Assembly (NCBI RefSeq): GCF_014654895.1
Contig: NZ_BNBE01000001.1
Location: 62,001 to 126,000 of the forward strand
Source: Streptomyces filamentosus
GTDB taxonomy: Bacteria; Actinomycetota; Actinomycetes; Streptomycetales; Streptomycetaceae
Direction: 5' to 3'
Length of the DNA stretch: 64,000 bases
Below are positions 1 through 9,627 of the stretch, piece after piece. Position 1 is the stretch's first letter. Every line of letters begins with the position of its first letter. The notes under the pieces were generated by a model. That model was given only the letters and a program-made list of their open reading frames with translations. It searched no databases and was not told the DNA's origin. The position numbers and the translations under genes are program-made.

Positions 1-1
1 C

Positions 2-2176
2 TGGGGCGAGGGGCGTCTGGACGCGCTCGCCGCGGTCGAGGCCAGCCCGCGTGGCGCGCTCGGCGCGATCGGTGGCAAGGTCGGCTCCGGCGGCTCCGGT
101 GTCGCGGGTGCGACGGTGACGCTGGACGGACCGATGAAGTCCACGCTGACCACCGGCGCGGACGGTTCCTACGGCGTCCCCAAGGTCCTGGTCGGCGACT
201 ACAAGGTCACCGTCTCCAAGTTCGGCTACCACTCCACCGAGTCCACCGTCACCATCGTCGAGAACGGGACGGCGACGAAGGACTTCTCCCTGGAGAAGGC
301 GCCGGACGCCACGATCAGCGGCACCGTTCGGACCGAGGGCGGCGCCGAGGCCGGTGCGGCCGTCGTGGTCCAGGGCACCCCGGTGAAGACGGTCACGGCC
401 GCCGACGGCACGTACTCGATGACGCTGCCGACCGGTGCGTACACCATCGCCGTCACCCCGGTCAGCCGCTGCGCCACGGCGACGACCGTACGGGTGGAAC
501 TGACCGCCCCCATGGGCAAGGACTTCCACCTGGCCAGCAGGGAAGACGGCTTCGGCACGACCTGCGCGGTCGGCACGGCAGCCTTCCCGGCCGGTGACAC
601 CAAGCTCGCCATCACCAACCCGACGGCCGGCGCGGCCACCCTCGACCTGCCGTTCCCGGTCGCTCTGTACGGCAGGACCTACCGTTCCGCGAACGCCACC
701 GTCAAGGGCGTCCTCGCGTTCGGCACCCCCAGCATCACCTCGGCGAACGTCAGCCTGCCGTCCACCGGCGTTCCCAACGGGGTCCTCTATCCCTTCTGGG
801 ACAACCTGCAGATCGACACCGGCTCCAGCGACTCCGGCGTCTACTGGGCGATCCGCGGCACCGCGCCGCACCGCTCCGTGGTCGTCGAGTGGCGCGACCT
901 GCAGTTCATCTCGGCCGCGGCCCAGCGGATCAGCTTCTCCGCGGTCATCGGCGAGGACGGCACCGTCTCGTACCACTACAAGGACATCGACAGCGGCACC
1001 TACGAGAACGGCTCCAGTGCCACGATCGGCGTCGAGGACCACACCGGCATGGACGCCCTGCAGTACTCGTTCAACCAGCCCGCCGTCGCGAACGGCCTGA
1101 GCGTCTCCTTCAGCACCGGCAGGAGCGCGGTGCTCGCCGGCAGGGTCACGGACGAGAACGACGGCAAGGCCGTCGAGGGCGCCACCGTCAAGGTCGGCAA
1201 GGGCGGCACCGACATCGCCACGGGCACCACGGGCGCCGACGGCAGCTACCTCCTCCAGGTCCCTGCGGGCAGCACCGAGGAGGCCTACGACATCGCGGTC
1301 TCCGCGGAGCACTACTCCGGCGCCACCGCGACGCGTGAGGTGAAGGCCCGCGGCATCGCCGTGGCCGACGCCGTCCTGAAGACCGCTCTGGTCAAGGCCT
1401 CCGCGGACCAGTACACCGTGGTCGTTCCCGCGGAGCAGACGCGCACCCGCACGCTGACCCTGACCAACGAGGGCACCACCACCCCGTACGCGGTGAAGGA
1501 GAAGGACTCCGCCGCCTGGGTCACCATCGCGGCCACCTCCGGCACCCTCGCCAAGGGCGCCACGCAGAAGGTGGGCCTGCTCTTCGACACCCGCGGCGCC
1601 ACTCCGGGCACGGTTCTGTCCGGCACGCTCCTCATCACGTCGGAGAGCGGCCGGGTCCCCGTCATCGAGATTCCGCTGAAGATCGTCGTCCCGGCCTACC
1701 AGGCGGCGCTCGACACCGGCGCCACCGGTTCGGTCACGGACCTGCGGGGCGACGCCTGGGGTCCCGACCGGGCGTACAAGGCCGGCTCGTACGGCTACAT
1801 CGGGTCCGGGGGGATGTCCAGCACGAAGAAGACGATCTCCGGCACGAACGAGCAGGAGCTCTACCGCACGGCCCGTACCGGCGCGCAGGAGTACCGCTTC
1901 GACAACGTCCCCGACGGCGTCTACCGCATCGAGCTGGGATTCGCCGAGGTCAGCGGCACCAAGCCCGGAGCCAGGGTCGTCGACCTGCTCGCCGAGGGCC
2001 GGGAGTTCGTATCCAACCTCGACATCGCTCTGGAGGCGGGCACGTTCACGGCTCTGGACAAGACCATCACGGTGAAGGTCACCGACGGTCAGCTCAACGT
2101 CCGCCTGTCGGCGATCCACGGCAAGTCGCTGGTGAACTCCGTCCGGGTCACCCAGCGCCCTGACCTGGCCGGCTGA
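2..2176 (+). CDS. S8 (subtilisin-family) peptidase, C-terminal part
   Basis: The gene enters from the left edge. The first visible codons (frame from base 2) read WGEGRLDALAAV, the usual end of an S8 catalytic domain, so the catalytic residues lie outside the window. After it come carboxypeptidase-regulatory-like beta-sandwich repeats (about bases 80-290, 300-520 and 1130-1390), a middle beta-rich region with WDNLQID and SYHYKDID, an Ig-like segment (about 1400-1700) and a malectin-like domain at the end (RGDAWGPDR, then EYRFDNVPDGVYRIELGFAE). This is the layout of a large secreted Streptomyces subtilase with sugar- or surface-binding tail domains. A strong hairpin follows the stop codon. The catalytic part is inferred, because only its last residues can be seen. 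Confidence 0.85.
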   Translation, partial: WGEGRLDALAAVEASPRGALGAIGGKVGSGGSGVAGATVTLDGPMKSTLTTGADGSYGVPKVLVGDYKVTVSKFGYHSTESTVTIVENGTATKDFSLEKAPDATISGTVRTEGGAEAGAAVVVQGTPVKTVTAADGTYSMTLPTGAYTIAVTPVSRCATATTVRVELTAPMGKDFHLASREDGFGTTCAVGTAAFPAGDTKLAITNPTAGAATLDLPFPVALYGRTYRSANATVKGVLAFGTPSITSANVSLPSTGVPNGVLYPFWDNLQIDTGSSDSGVYWAIRGTAPHRSVVVEWRDLQFISAAAQRISFSAVIGEDGTVSYHYKDIDSGTYENGSSATIGVEDHTGMDALQYSFNQPAVANGLSVSFSTGRSAVLAGRVTDENDGKAVEGATVKVGKGGTDIATGTTGADGSYLLQVPAGSTEEAYDIAVSAEHYSGATATREVKARGIAVADAVLKTALVKASADQYTVVVPAEQTRTRTLTLTNEGTTTPYAVKEKDSAAWVTIAATSGTLAKGATQKVGLLFDTRGATPGTVLSGTLLITSESGRVPVIEIPLKIVVPAYQAALDTGATGSVTDLRGDAWGPDRAYKAGSYGYIGSGGMSSTKKTISGTNEQELYRTARTGAQEYRFDNVPDGVYRIELGFAEVSGTKPGARVVDLLAEGREFVSNLDIALEAGTFTALDKTITVKVTDGQLNVRLSAIHGKSLVNSVRVTQRPDLAG

Positions 2177-2204
2177 GCCACAGCGGCCCGACACATAGAT
2201 CACA

Positions 2205-2237
2205 GCGGCCCGCCCGGTGTTCCTCCGGGCGGGCCGC
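2205..2237 (+). terminator. Rho-independent-like terminator
   Basis: A perfect 13-bp stem, GCGGCCCGCCCGG pairing with CCGGGCGGGCCGC, has a 7-base loop and lies 29 bases after the stop of the preceding peptidase gene. There is no T tract, as is common in Streptomyces. Confidence 0.8.
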
Positions 2238-2445
2238 CCCGCGTCGCCGACGCGGCTCGACGCGCTGGATTCCGCAAGTGGTGTGGGGTGAGAAGTCCAC
2301 ATGCTGAAATCGGCAGGCTGATTGACAGAAGCCGGCGCGTGCCCGGTTCGTCCGGCCACCCCAGGCGGGGCAGGAATCGGTGTCCCCATGCAGGTGAGTT
2401 CGGGAGGTGGGCTGCGGTGGTGCGTCGCACGAGGTCGGAGGAAGG

Positions 2446-2563
2446 CGCCCCGAGACGGCCTTGGCCGGCTGCGCGCCGATGCGGCCGCGTCCACGGGCGC
2501 GCCGCCGGACGACGACGTGGTTCTGCTGCTGCTGGTGGAGTTCGCCCCGGGAACGACGGCGAC
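2446..2563 (+). pseudogene. Remnant of a SpoIIE/PP2C phosphatase C-terminus
   Basis: Read in one frame, this stretch gives GLGRLRADAAASTGA, then PPDDDVVLLLLVEFAPG. The intact phosphatase at 24489-25574 ends ALRRVRADVAAFTGA, then VPDDDSALILVEFAPG. The match covers the last 35 or so residues of the PP2C fold, including the DDD metal-binding signature, but nothing upstream belongs to the family and the frame runs on past the normal end. I read it as the fossil of a deleted phosphatase gene. The rest of 2238-2700 holds no convincing gene apart from the leader of the next regulator. Confidence 0.55.
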
Positions 2564-2700
2564 GACGGAGGACGAGTATCGGAGGGTGGCGCCTGACGCT
2601 CCCGGCCTGGCGAAGGCGGCCACCGGTTTTCCAGGTCCACCGCGACGACCTGCGACAATGCCGGGATCCGGTCGGCGGAGGACGAGGACGAGGAGCGGAC

Positions 2701-3645
2701 ATGAGTCTGGAGGAGCTGGGACTCACGGCGGACGAGGACGCCGTCTATCAAGCGCTCGTGCGGCTTCCAGCGGCACGGCGCGCAGAGGTCGCCGACGCGG
2801 CCGCCCTACCGGACCACCGGGCCGACGACGCCCTCCGCCTCCTCGTCGACCGAGGTCTCGCGGCCCTGACGGCGGACGGTGAACGATATGCGGCCTCGCC
2901 GCCCGCCGTGGCCCTCGGCGCCGAGCTCGCCGCCCAGCGGGAGCGACTCCTGCGGGCGGAACTGACCGTCACCCGGCTCGTCGAGGCGTACCGGACCGTC
3001 GACGTGGACCGGGCCGAGCGGGACCTGGTGGAGATCGTCCACGGGACCGCGGCGATTCGCCGGCGCCACCTCCAGCTCCAGCTGTCCGCGCGCAGCACCA
3101 TCGACATCCTGTCCGCGGGGGATCCTCGCGCGGTCGCGCCCGACGACAGCCAGGAGGTGACGGCCATCGGTCGCAGCGTGCGGGTCCGGGCCGTCGTCGA
3201 CCGCACGTTCCTGACCGAGCCGGGGGCACAGGACCAGGTGGCGCAGTCAGTGGAGGGCGGCGTGGAGGTACGCGTCGTCGACCGCGTCCCGTGCAAGCTC
3301 ATCCTCGTCGACGGCGAGACGGCGATGCTGCCCCTGCGCTGTCACGGCGAGGACGTCGATCCGACGGTCGTCCTGCGCGACGGTCTCGCCCAGGTGGCGG
3401 CCGTGCTCTTCGAGCAGGTCTGGACGCAGGGACGGCCCTACCTGGATCCGCATCCCGCGATCGACGTGTTGGACACGCACATCCTGCGGCTGCTCCTGGC
3501 AGGGCTGACGGACTCCGCCGTAGCGGGCCAGCTGGGCATGTCCGTGCGGACCGTCCAGCGACGGTTGCAGGCCCTCATGGCACGAGCGCAGGTGACCACT
3601 CGACTGCAACTCGGCTGGCACGCCAAACACCACAGCTGGGTGTGA
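2701..3645 (+). CDS. TrmB/LuxR-type helix-turn-helix regulator
   Basis: A 314-aa protein. The N-terminal 70 residues form a TrmB-like winged helix (LGLTADEDAVYQALVRLP). The middle is the PLD-like sensor region common in such regulators. The C-terminus is a LuxR-type HTH (ILRLLLAGLTDSAVAGQLGM, then SVRTVQRRLQALMARA). The ATG at 2701 is chosen because the purine-rich GAGGACGAGGAGCGGAC precedes it and the domain starts at once; the frame is open further upstream. Regulators of this architecture often sit next to secreted S8 peptidases in Streptomyces. This one lies between two of them, so control of one or both is a reasonable inference. The palindrome upstream of the 3689-7393 gene is a candidate binding site. 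Confidence 0.82.
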   Translation: MSLEELGLTADEDAVYQALVRLPAARRAEVADAAALPDHRADDALRLLVDRGLAALTADGERYAASPPAVALGAELAAQRERLLRAELTVTRLVEAYRTVDVDRAERDLVEIVHGTAAIRRRHLQLQLSARSTIDILSAGDPRAVAPDDSQEVTAIGRSVRVRAVVDRTFLTEPGAQDQVAQSVEGGVEVRVVDRVPCKLILVDGETAMLPLRCHGEDVDPTVVLRDGLAQVAAVLFEQVWTQGRPYLDPHPAIDVLDTHILRLLLAGLTDSAVAGQLGMSVRTVQRRLQALMARAQVTTRLQLGWHAKHHSWV

Positions 3646-3649
3646 GAAG

Positions 3650-3680
3650 CCGTGGGGCCGCCCCTCAGGCAGCCCCACGG
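3650..3680. terminator. Bidirectional hairpin terminator
   Basis: CCGTGGGGC pairs with GCCCCACGG between two convergent genes (stops at 3645 and 3689), so it can serve both. Confidence 0.75.
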
Positions 3681-3688
3681 AGTGCGGA

Positions 3689-6600
3689 TCACTTCAGGAG
3701 GACCGCCCGGATGACCTCCTGCTCGACGCTCAGGCCGCCCGGCGCCTCACTCGTCGCCCGCAGGGAGATCGAGGACGCGTCGTCCGGGCTCTGGAGGACC
3801 GTCGCCCACCGTCCTTCACCCGTCCGCTTCAGTGGAGCGGGTCGCCACGTCGCCCCGTCGTCGTACGACACCTGGAGCGAGGCGGCGGTGGCCGCGATCT
3901 CACCGGTGTACGTCGTCGAGCGCAGCCCCAGGTCGAGACGGTGCCCCGCGCGCGCCTTCCCCTGGATGTCGGTGGCGACGTCGTAGTCCAGGTTCAGCAG
4001 CGGGACGTCGGCGCGGACGGCGCCGTTCGCCGGCAGGGGCAGGTAGTCGAAGCCCCACGCGGTGCGCGTGCGGGTCGACGTGGGCCAGGCCGCGCTGGCC
4101 CGCTGCCCGGTGGCGACGAGCTCGTACCTGCCCTGCGGCGCGTTCCACGCCCGGCCGGACTGACTGTTGGACGTGGCGACCTGCGTCCCGTCGCGGTACA
4201 ACGTGGTCTTCGTGCCCGTGCCCCCGACGCCCAGGTGGCCGTCGTGACCACTGGACCACATGGCGACGTTCCACTGGAAGGTTCCGCTGACATTCTGCTG
4301 GGCGACGTAATTGGAGCCGTCGCTCAGGCGTGGAGCGGTGACCGGGGCGAACCAGGCGGCGCGGTACCGCTTGCCCGCGGTGTAGGAGGCGCTCACGTTC
4401 CGCTCGGCGAAACCGGCCCCCGTACCCGAGCCGGCGTGCTGTTCGTACCAGGTCCCGAGGCCCGCGGGGTGCTGAGCCACGAACTCCGTGACCGCGCGGG
4501 AGTACCGCTCGTACTCGTCCGTGCCCACGGCCGGGCCCCAGGTCGGTGCGAAGTGACGCGAGCCCTGCCCCAGGGTGCCGGGCGTGGCGTTGTACGTGCT
4601 CTCGACACGCGCCAGGTCGTCGTCCTCGGGACGGTGAACGAGCGGTGTGTCCGGGATGGAACCCTTGAAGGTCTGCAGCAGGTCGTAGGTGTAGTCCGGG
4701 TACTCCTTCTGCCGTACGTGCAGCTTGCCCCGCCCCGACCGGGCTTCCGCGATGAGCAGCTCACCGTCCCGCTGCATGACCGAGGCGACGGGCATGGAGC
4801 CGCCCGCGGTGGCGGACTCGTAGAGTCGGCCGCGCGTGTCGTTGACGCTGATCAGCAGGGCGGCGCCGGCCTCGGAGGCGGCCCGCACGCGCTCGGCGAT
4901 CGGGACTTCCGTGCTGCGGTCGACGACGACGGCCTTCCCGCGGACGTCGAGCCCCGCGTAGTCGGCGGTCGAACCCTTCCCGGCGTACACCGTCCGGAGG
5001 GTGCTGGTCCCCTCGTGGAACGGGCTGTTGCGCTGCGCCGTGAGAGCGATCTCGCGACCGCTGCCGGTCTCGGCGTCCAGCGCCTTCTCTCGCATCCGCC
5101 AGTGGATCAGCGTGTCCAGTGAACCCTTGGTCACCGGCTGTGTGGGGGAGAGGTACAGGGAGTCGTACGCGGCCGGCAGGAGCAGTGCGCTGTTCCAGTT
5201 GAAGGCCGAGGTCACCGGGCCCGTCTCGTAGGCACGCGAGAAGTCGAGGATCGTCTGGGTGGACGTGCTCTCGCGCTCCGGAAGGGCGTACGCGCGGCGC
5301 GCCCGGCTCGCGTCGAGGCGCACCTCGCCGCTCGGGTGGGCCGCGTCGACCGTGGTCGTGGGATCGAGGAGCAGGGCCATGCCGAGCCCGTCGGAGGTGT
5401 CGCCAGGGACCTCCATGAACGACCAGGCGGTGTAGTCGCCCGGGGGCAGGCGCAGCGTGGTCTCACCGTCGACGTTGACGTACATGGGGTCGCTCCGGTG
5501 AGGGCTGTTGACGACCACGGTGTCCCTGGCCGGCTTCCCGTCCCGGCCGGTGACCTTGATCGTGTAGTCGTACAGTTCCCTCTCCTTGTACAGGGCGAAG
5601 CCTGTGTGGGCCACGACCTTGCCCGTGGCTGCGTCGGTGGCGGCGATCCTGCCGGAGAAGGTCGTGTCGACGGGCACCCGCGACGGATCCAGCGTCAGCG
5701 TGACCTCGGCGCTCCCACGGGCGGGCACGGTGACCGAGGACGCCGAGAGGCTGTAGGCGGAGTCCGCGGTGTCCAGGGCGAGGTCGAGCGTCACCGCGCC
5801 GTCACCGCTGTTGCGGTAGGTGACGGTGCGGGTGCTGGACACATCCCCCGTGTGGGGCCACTGGTAGACGGCGGCCGGGACCGATCCCGTCGCGTCGATG
5901 ACGGTGTCCACGGCGGTCTCCACGTCCAGACGGCCCGTGCCCGTCTCGTACGGCTTTCCGTTCGTGGTGTGCGACGCGGACATCAGCGCGTCCTTGATGC
6001 GCTGACCGCTCCACTCGGGGTGGCGCTGCTTGAGCACGGCCGCCGCACCCGAGACGTGCGGGGTGGCCATGGAGGTGCCGTTCATCGACCGGTACATGCC
6101 GCCGGACCACCCGGGCACGGACTGGGAGGCGGCGGCGAGGACGCCCACCCCGGGGGCGGAGAGATCCGGCTTCAACCCGTGCGAGCCGGTGAGCGGGCCC
6201 TGGCTGGAGAAGTCGGCGCGCTTGTCCTTCGCGTCGACGGCGGCCACCGTCAGGGCTGACTTCGCCGCTCCGGGGGCGCCGATGCTGCCGGGAGAGTAGC
6301 TGTTGCCCGCCGCAACGACGTAGAGGGGGCCGCCGTCGGCCGACAGCGCGTCGAGTGCCAGGGACATCGGATCGTCGCCGCCGGAGGAGTCGTTCGATCC
6401 CAGGCTCATCGACACGACGTCCGCGCCCTGTGCCCTGGCCCATTCCATGCCTGCGATGACTCCGGAGTCGGCTCCGGCTCCGGAGTCGGCCAGCACCTTG
6501 CCGATCAGGAGGCGGGCGCCGGGCGCCACGCCCTTCTCCGCGCCGCCGGACGCCGCCCCGCTGCCGCCGACGGTCGAGGCGACGTGCGTGCCGTGACCGT

Positions 6601-7393
6601 TGCCGTCGTCGACGCCCTCACCCGGTACGAAGCTCTTCGCCTCGTCGACCCGCCCCTGCAGGTCCGGGTGATCGAGGTCGGCGCCGGTGTCCAGCACCGC
6701 CACCTTCACACCGCTGCCGTCGAATCCCTTCGACCATGCTTCAGGAGCCTTGACCTGGGCCGTGGACGCCGCGAGGGCGGCTTCGACACGGCCGTCGAGC
6801 CAGAGCTTGCCGACACCGCTCGCGGGACTCCAGGTCCCGCCGCCCGGGGCAATGCCCTGCCAGAACGCACGGGACCGTTCCTTGTCGACGCTCAGGACCG
6901 TGGAACGGATCGACGCCAGGGTCCGTACGGTCCGGGAGCCGGCGGGCGCCGGCGGAGGCGTGGCGGAGCGGTTCACCGAGGACGGTGTCGCGATGAGCGG
7001 GACCGAGTCCGCCCGCGCGTCGTCGTACCCCATCGCGACCAGATCCGTGACGTTGAACAGGCGAGGATCCACCCGTCCCGCCGCGAGCAGCGGCATCGCG
7101 TCCGAGGGCACGACGTAGGTGTCCTCACCTCGTGTGTACACCTGCACCGGGCCGGACGAATCGGCGGCGGGCTCGACCGTCACCACGTCGCGGGAGCCGG
7201 GCAGATCGGTGAAGTGCACCACGTCACCGGTGACGAGGGTGATGTCATGGGACCGGACGGACTCCGGTGCGCCGTCCTCCGCGGCGCGGAGCGGCGGGGT
7301 GTCCGCCGACGCCGCGGAGAGGGGAGGCCAGCCTGCGATGGCCAGGACGAGGGCGGCGGCCAGGGTGGACCGCCGGGGGGATATGGATCTCAT
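3689..7393 (-). CDS. Secreted S8 (subtilisin-family) serine peptidase with PA domain
   Basis: A 1,234-aa extracellular protease. The ATG at 7393 is preferred over the longer open frame because it opens a classic signal peptide (MRSISPRRSTLAAALVLAIA, cleavage after about residue 30). The catalytic triad is visible: Asp235 in VAVLDTG, His270 in NGHGTHVAS, Ser441 in MNGTSMATPHVSG, with oxyanion Asn364 in VVAAGNS. A propeptide-like region precedes the domain. An Ig-like segment follows it, and a protease-associated (PA) domain lies around residues 770-900 (RAASEAGAALLISVND). The remaining 350 residues are beta-rich and of unknown binding function. It is probably regulated by the neighbouring TrmB/LuxR protein. 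At over 1,200 residues it belongs to the large Streptomyces subtilases. Confidence 0.9.
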   Translation of the reverse strand: MRSISPRRSTLAAALVLAIAGWPPLSAASADTPPLRAAEDGAPESVRSHDITLVTGDVVHFTDLPGSRDVVTVEPAADSSGPVQVYTRGEDTYVVPSDAMPLLAAGRVDPRLFNVTDLVAMGYDDARADSVPLIATPSSVNRSATPPPAPAGSRTVRTLASIRSTVLSVDKERSRAFWQGIAPGGGTWSPASGVGKLWLDGRVEAALAASTAQVKAPEAWSKGFDGSGVKVAVLDTGADLDHPDLQGRVDEAKSFVPGEGVDDGNGHGTHVASTVGGSGAASGGAEKGVAPGARLLIGKVLADSGAGADSGVIAGMEWARAQGADVVSMSLGSNDSSGGDDPMSLALDALSADGGPLYVVAAGNSYSPGSIGAPGAAKSALTVAAVDAKDKRADFSSQGPLTGSHGLKPDLSAPGVGVLAAASQSVPGWSGGMYRSMNGTSMATPHVSGAAAVLKQRHPEWSGQRIKDALMSASHTTNGKPYETGTGRLDVETAVDTVIDATGSVPAAVYQWPHTGDVSSTRTVTYRNSGDGAVTLDLALDTADSAYSLSASSVTVPARGSAEVTLTLDPSRVPVDTTFSGRIAATDAATGKVVAHTGFALYKERELYDYTIKVTGRDGKPARDTVVVNSPHRSDPMYVNVDGETTLRLPPGDYTAWSFMEVPGDTSDGLGMALLLDPTTTVDAAHPSGEVRLDASRARRAYALPERESTSTQTILDFSRAYETGPVTSAFNWNSALLLPAAYDSLYLSPTQPVTKGSLDTLIHWRMREKALDAETGSGREIALTAQRNSPFHEGTSTLRTVYAGKGSTADYAGLDVRGKAVVVDRSTEVPIAERVRAASEAGAALLISVNDTRGRLYESATAGGSMPVASVMQRDGELLIAEARSGRGKLHVRQKEYPDYTYDLLQTFKGSIPDTPLVHRPEDDDLARVESTYNATPGTLGQGSRHFAPTWGPAVGTDEYERYSRAVTEFVAQHPAGLGTWYEQHAGSGTGAGFAERNVSASYTAGKRYRAAWFAPVTAPRLSDGSNYVAQQNVSGTFQWNVAMWSSGHDGHLGVGGTGTKTTLYRDGTQVATSNSQSGRAWNAPQGRYELVATGQRASAAWPTSTRTRTAWGFDYLPLPANGAVRADVPLLNLDYDVATDIQGKARAGHRLDLGLRSTTYTGEIAATAASLQVSYDDGATWRPAPLKRTGEGRWATVLQSPDDASSISLRATSEAPGGLSVEQEVIRAVLLK

Positions 7394-7440
7394 GGGCCCT
7401 GGTCTATCGGGTGGCGAAGCACAGGCACAGTGGTACCGGA

Positions 7441-7464
7441 TGGCAAGGTTCCGCCATGGCGGAA
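7441..7464 (-). promoter_or_regulatory. 16-bp palindrome touching the -35 region of the S8 peptidase promoter
   Basis: TTCCGCCATGGCGGAA (7449-7464) is a perfect palindrome. Read on the minus strand it is followed after two bases by TTGCCA (7446-7441), a plausible -35 box, with a weak -10 (TGTGCT) 17 bases later and the start codon at 7393. An activator site abutting the -35 box fits the TrmB/LuxR neighbour. The remainder of 7394-7855 has no convincing gene. Confidence 0.55.
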
Positions 7465-7855
7465 GTCGGACAGTCGAGGAGACCGCGTGTCCGGTGTCGC
7501 CCGGTCGAGCCGACGGTTCCGCGCCCTCCGTCAGCGGGCTACGGCAAAGGGCTGGAGACGAGCCCTTGCGAGCGGGCTGAGCCGACGACGCGAGTGGCAT
7601 GTGGTGGTGGCGGCGATGCGGATCGGCACCTTGGCCACGAGGGACATCGAGGCGGCGGTGCGAACGGCACCTCCCGCCCGCGCGCCCTCGTCACCGAGGC
7701 GTCGCCTGCGGCCCTGGAGACCGCGCCCTGCAGCGGCCCGTGCCCGGCGCCAGGCCGCGGGGCGTGGCAGCGACGACATGCCGGCGATCCGGCGTAGCCT
7801 AACCGGACCGGTCTCAGGGGCCGTCGCGTAACCGGAGGGGACACAACGGAGCGAA

Positions 7856-8974
7856 ATGTCTCTGAGCAGCAACAACTCGGGCAGCGAAACCACCCGCAAG
7901 CGCGCCCGCGCGATTCCCGCCCTTCTGGTCACCCTCGGCGTCGTCTTCCAGATCTTCACCCCGGAACAGCTGACCGGAATGCCCGCGTTCGTCGTCGCCC
8001 CCCTCATGGCCGCTCCCTTCTACACCTGGTGGGGGACACTCTCCTTCGGTGTCGCGGGCATCGCGGCCGAGCTGCTGCTCAGCGTCGTCTCGGACAGCAT
8101 CGGGGGTACCGCGGCAAACCAGGACCTCGCCACCCATCTCATCTCCATCGGATTCGCCACCGTCATGGCCGTCGTACTGAACCGCGCCGCCGTACGAGTC
8201 AACGCCCAGATCACAGCGGCCAGAGGAGTGGCCGAGGCGGCGCAGCGCGCCGTCCTGCCGGCCGCACCCGAGCACATCGGCGAACTACGCCTGAGCACGC
8301 ACTACGAGACCGCCCAGCAGGACACGCTCGTCGGCGGGGACCTGTACGCCGCCCGCGCAACCCCTCACGGCACCCGGACCATCGTCGCCGACGTACGCGG
8401 CAAGGGACTGGAGGCCATCGAGACCGTCTCGATCATCCTCGGCGCCTTCTGGGAAACAGCCGACCGGGCAGCCACTCTCACCGAGGTCGCCAACGACCTC
8501 GAACGCGCCCTGGCCCGCGAAACCGCACGACGCAGCGGCTACGGCGACGCCGAAGGCTTCGCCACCTGCCTCCTCACGGAAATCCCTGACGAACCCGGCA
8601 CCCTACGCACCATCAACCTGGGCCACCCACCCCCACTGCTGCTCACATCCGACGGAACGGCCTCGCTCCTCACACCGAACGCCTTCTCGGTCCCCTTGGG
8701 ACTCGCCCAACTCGCCTGCGGCGAACCCGCGGAAGACCACTGGGACTTCCCACCAGGGGCCATCCTGCTGATGTACACAGACGGCCTCTCGGAGGCCCGG
8801 GACCAGATGGGCCGGTTCTACGACCCCGTCCAACGCCTCACCGGACGCACGTTTCCCACACCCCAACGCCTTCTCTCGGCTGTGGTGAAGGACGTACGCA
8901 GCCACACGGGCGGTCACCCCACCGACGACATGGCCCTGCTCGCCGTGCAGAGCCCGTCCAACAGGACGACGTAG
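7856..8974 (+). CDS. Membrane-anchored SpoIIE/RsbU-type PP2C phosphatase
   Basis: A 372-aa protein. About 115 N-terminal residues form three to four hydrophobic segments (ALLVTLGVVFQIF, AFVVAPLMAAPFYTWW, LISIGFATVMAVVL). A PP2C-type Ser/Thr phosphatase domain follows, with GGDLYAA, the metal-binding IVADVRGKGLEAI, NLGHPPPLLL, MYTDGLSEARD and the final HPTDDMALLAV. Such enzymes dephosphorylate anti-sigma-factor antagonists in partner-switching systems, but no antagonist or anti-sigma gene is adjacent. The ATG at 7856 follows CGGAGGGGACACAACGGAGCGA. A paralogue lies at 24489-25574, and a fragment of a third copy at 2446-2563. Confidence 0.85.
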   Translation: MSLSSNNSGSETTRKRARAIPALLVTLGVVFQIFTPEQLTGMPAFVVAPLMAAPFYTWWGTLSFGVAGIAAELLLSVVSDSIGGTAANQDLATHLISIGFATVMAVVLNRAAVRVNAQITAARGVAEAAQRAVLPAAPEHIGELRLSTHYETAQQDTLVGGDLYAARATPHGTRTIVADVRGKGLEAIETVSIILGAFWETADRAATLTEVANDLERALARETARRSGYGDAEGFATCLLTEIPDEPGTLRTINLGHPPPLLLTSDGTASLLTPNAFSVPLGLAQLACGEPAEDHWDFPPGAILLMYTDGLSEARDQMGRFYDPVQRLTGRTFPTPQRLLSAVVKDVRSHTGGHPTDDMALLAVQSPSNRTT

Positions 8975-8981
8975 ACACCCT

Positions 8982-9028
8982 GGCGAGGCGGCGGCCACCA
9001 CCATGCCGCCGCCCCGGTGGGCCTCGCC
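8982..9028 (+). terminator. Hairpin terminator after the phosphatase gene
   Basis: The outer stem GGCGAGGC pairs with GCCTCGCC, and an inner stem GGCGGC pairs with GCCGCC. It starts 8 bases after the stop codon. Confidence 0.7.
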
Positions 9029-9627
9029 CCGCTACCTGCTTCCGGGGAAATGGCGGTGACGACTCGACACACCCGAGGCCTGTCGTTCAGGTCCGTCCCC
9101 GAGCTGGACGGCTTCGGCCCGGTAGTCGAGACCGACGCCCGCTCGACCACCACGACCTGTGCCGGGTCGCCACCAAGGCCGACGGCACGGGCCGCTGATG
9201 GTTGACCGGATCGGTCGAGGAGCAGCCTTGGGGAAGGGCTGTCGAGCATCGCCGCGGAGCGGGTCAGTGTGAAACAGGGCGCGGAGTTGCGGCGTTCAGG
9301 CAGACGGCGCTGGACGCAGGGTCGCCCCGGAACCGGGTGGCGCGCCGCTGTCTCCGCGCGGTGTCCCGGGCGACGGTCCGGGCACCCGAGACGATTGCGC
9401 GGGCGAGGATCAGTGCGCCGGTCAAGTGGTGCCGTCGCCCGCGGCCTGCGTCCTGATCGGGCATGAGTCCTACGCTGGCGCACAGGAGGCTGCACTCGTG
9501 TCCGGGCTCCTGCCGCCGCGTCACGCTTCGTGGAGCGCGGACGCCGCGCGGATTCGGGACGTGTGGCCGCCCAGCGGGCCGGCCGGATCGAGAACGGCGG
9601 CGCTCCGAGGAAGGGGACCGCTCACGC
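9029..9627. other. 600 bp without a convincing gene
   Basis: Several short open frames exist but none has a good start, a good ribosome site and recognisable sequence together. A minus-strand stretch reading GALILARAI near 9400 recalls the C-terminus of TetR regulators but is too short to call. Confidence 0.5.

Noticed and set aside
3941..6260. Long plus-strand open frames inside the minus-strand S8 peptidase gene
   Set aside because: They are antisense shadows with Arg/Gly/Val-rich composition typical of high-GC DNA; the minus strand carries the full catalytic triad.
9264..9524. Minus-strand frame with GALILARAI, like the end of a TetR regulator
   Set aside because: Only about nine residues resemble the family, there is no HTH, and composition of the frame is not coding-like.
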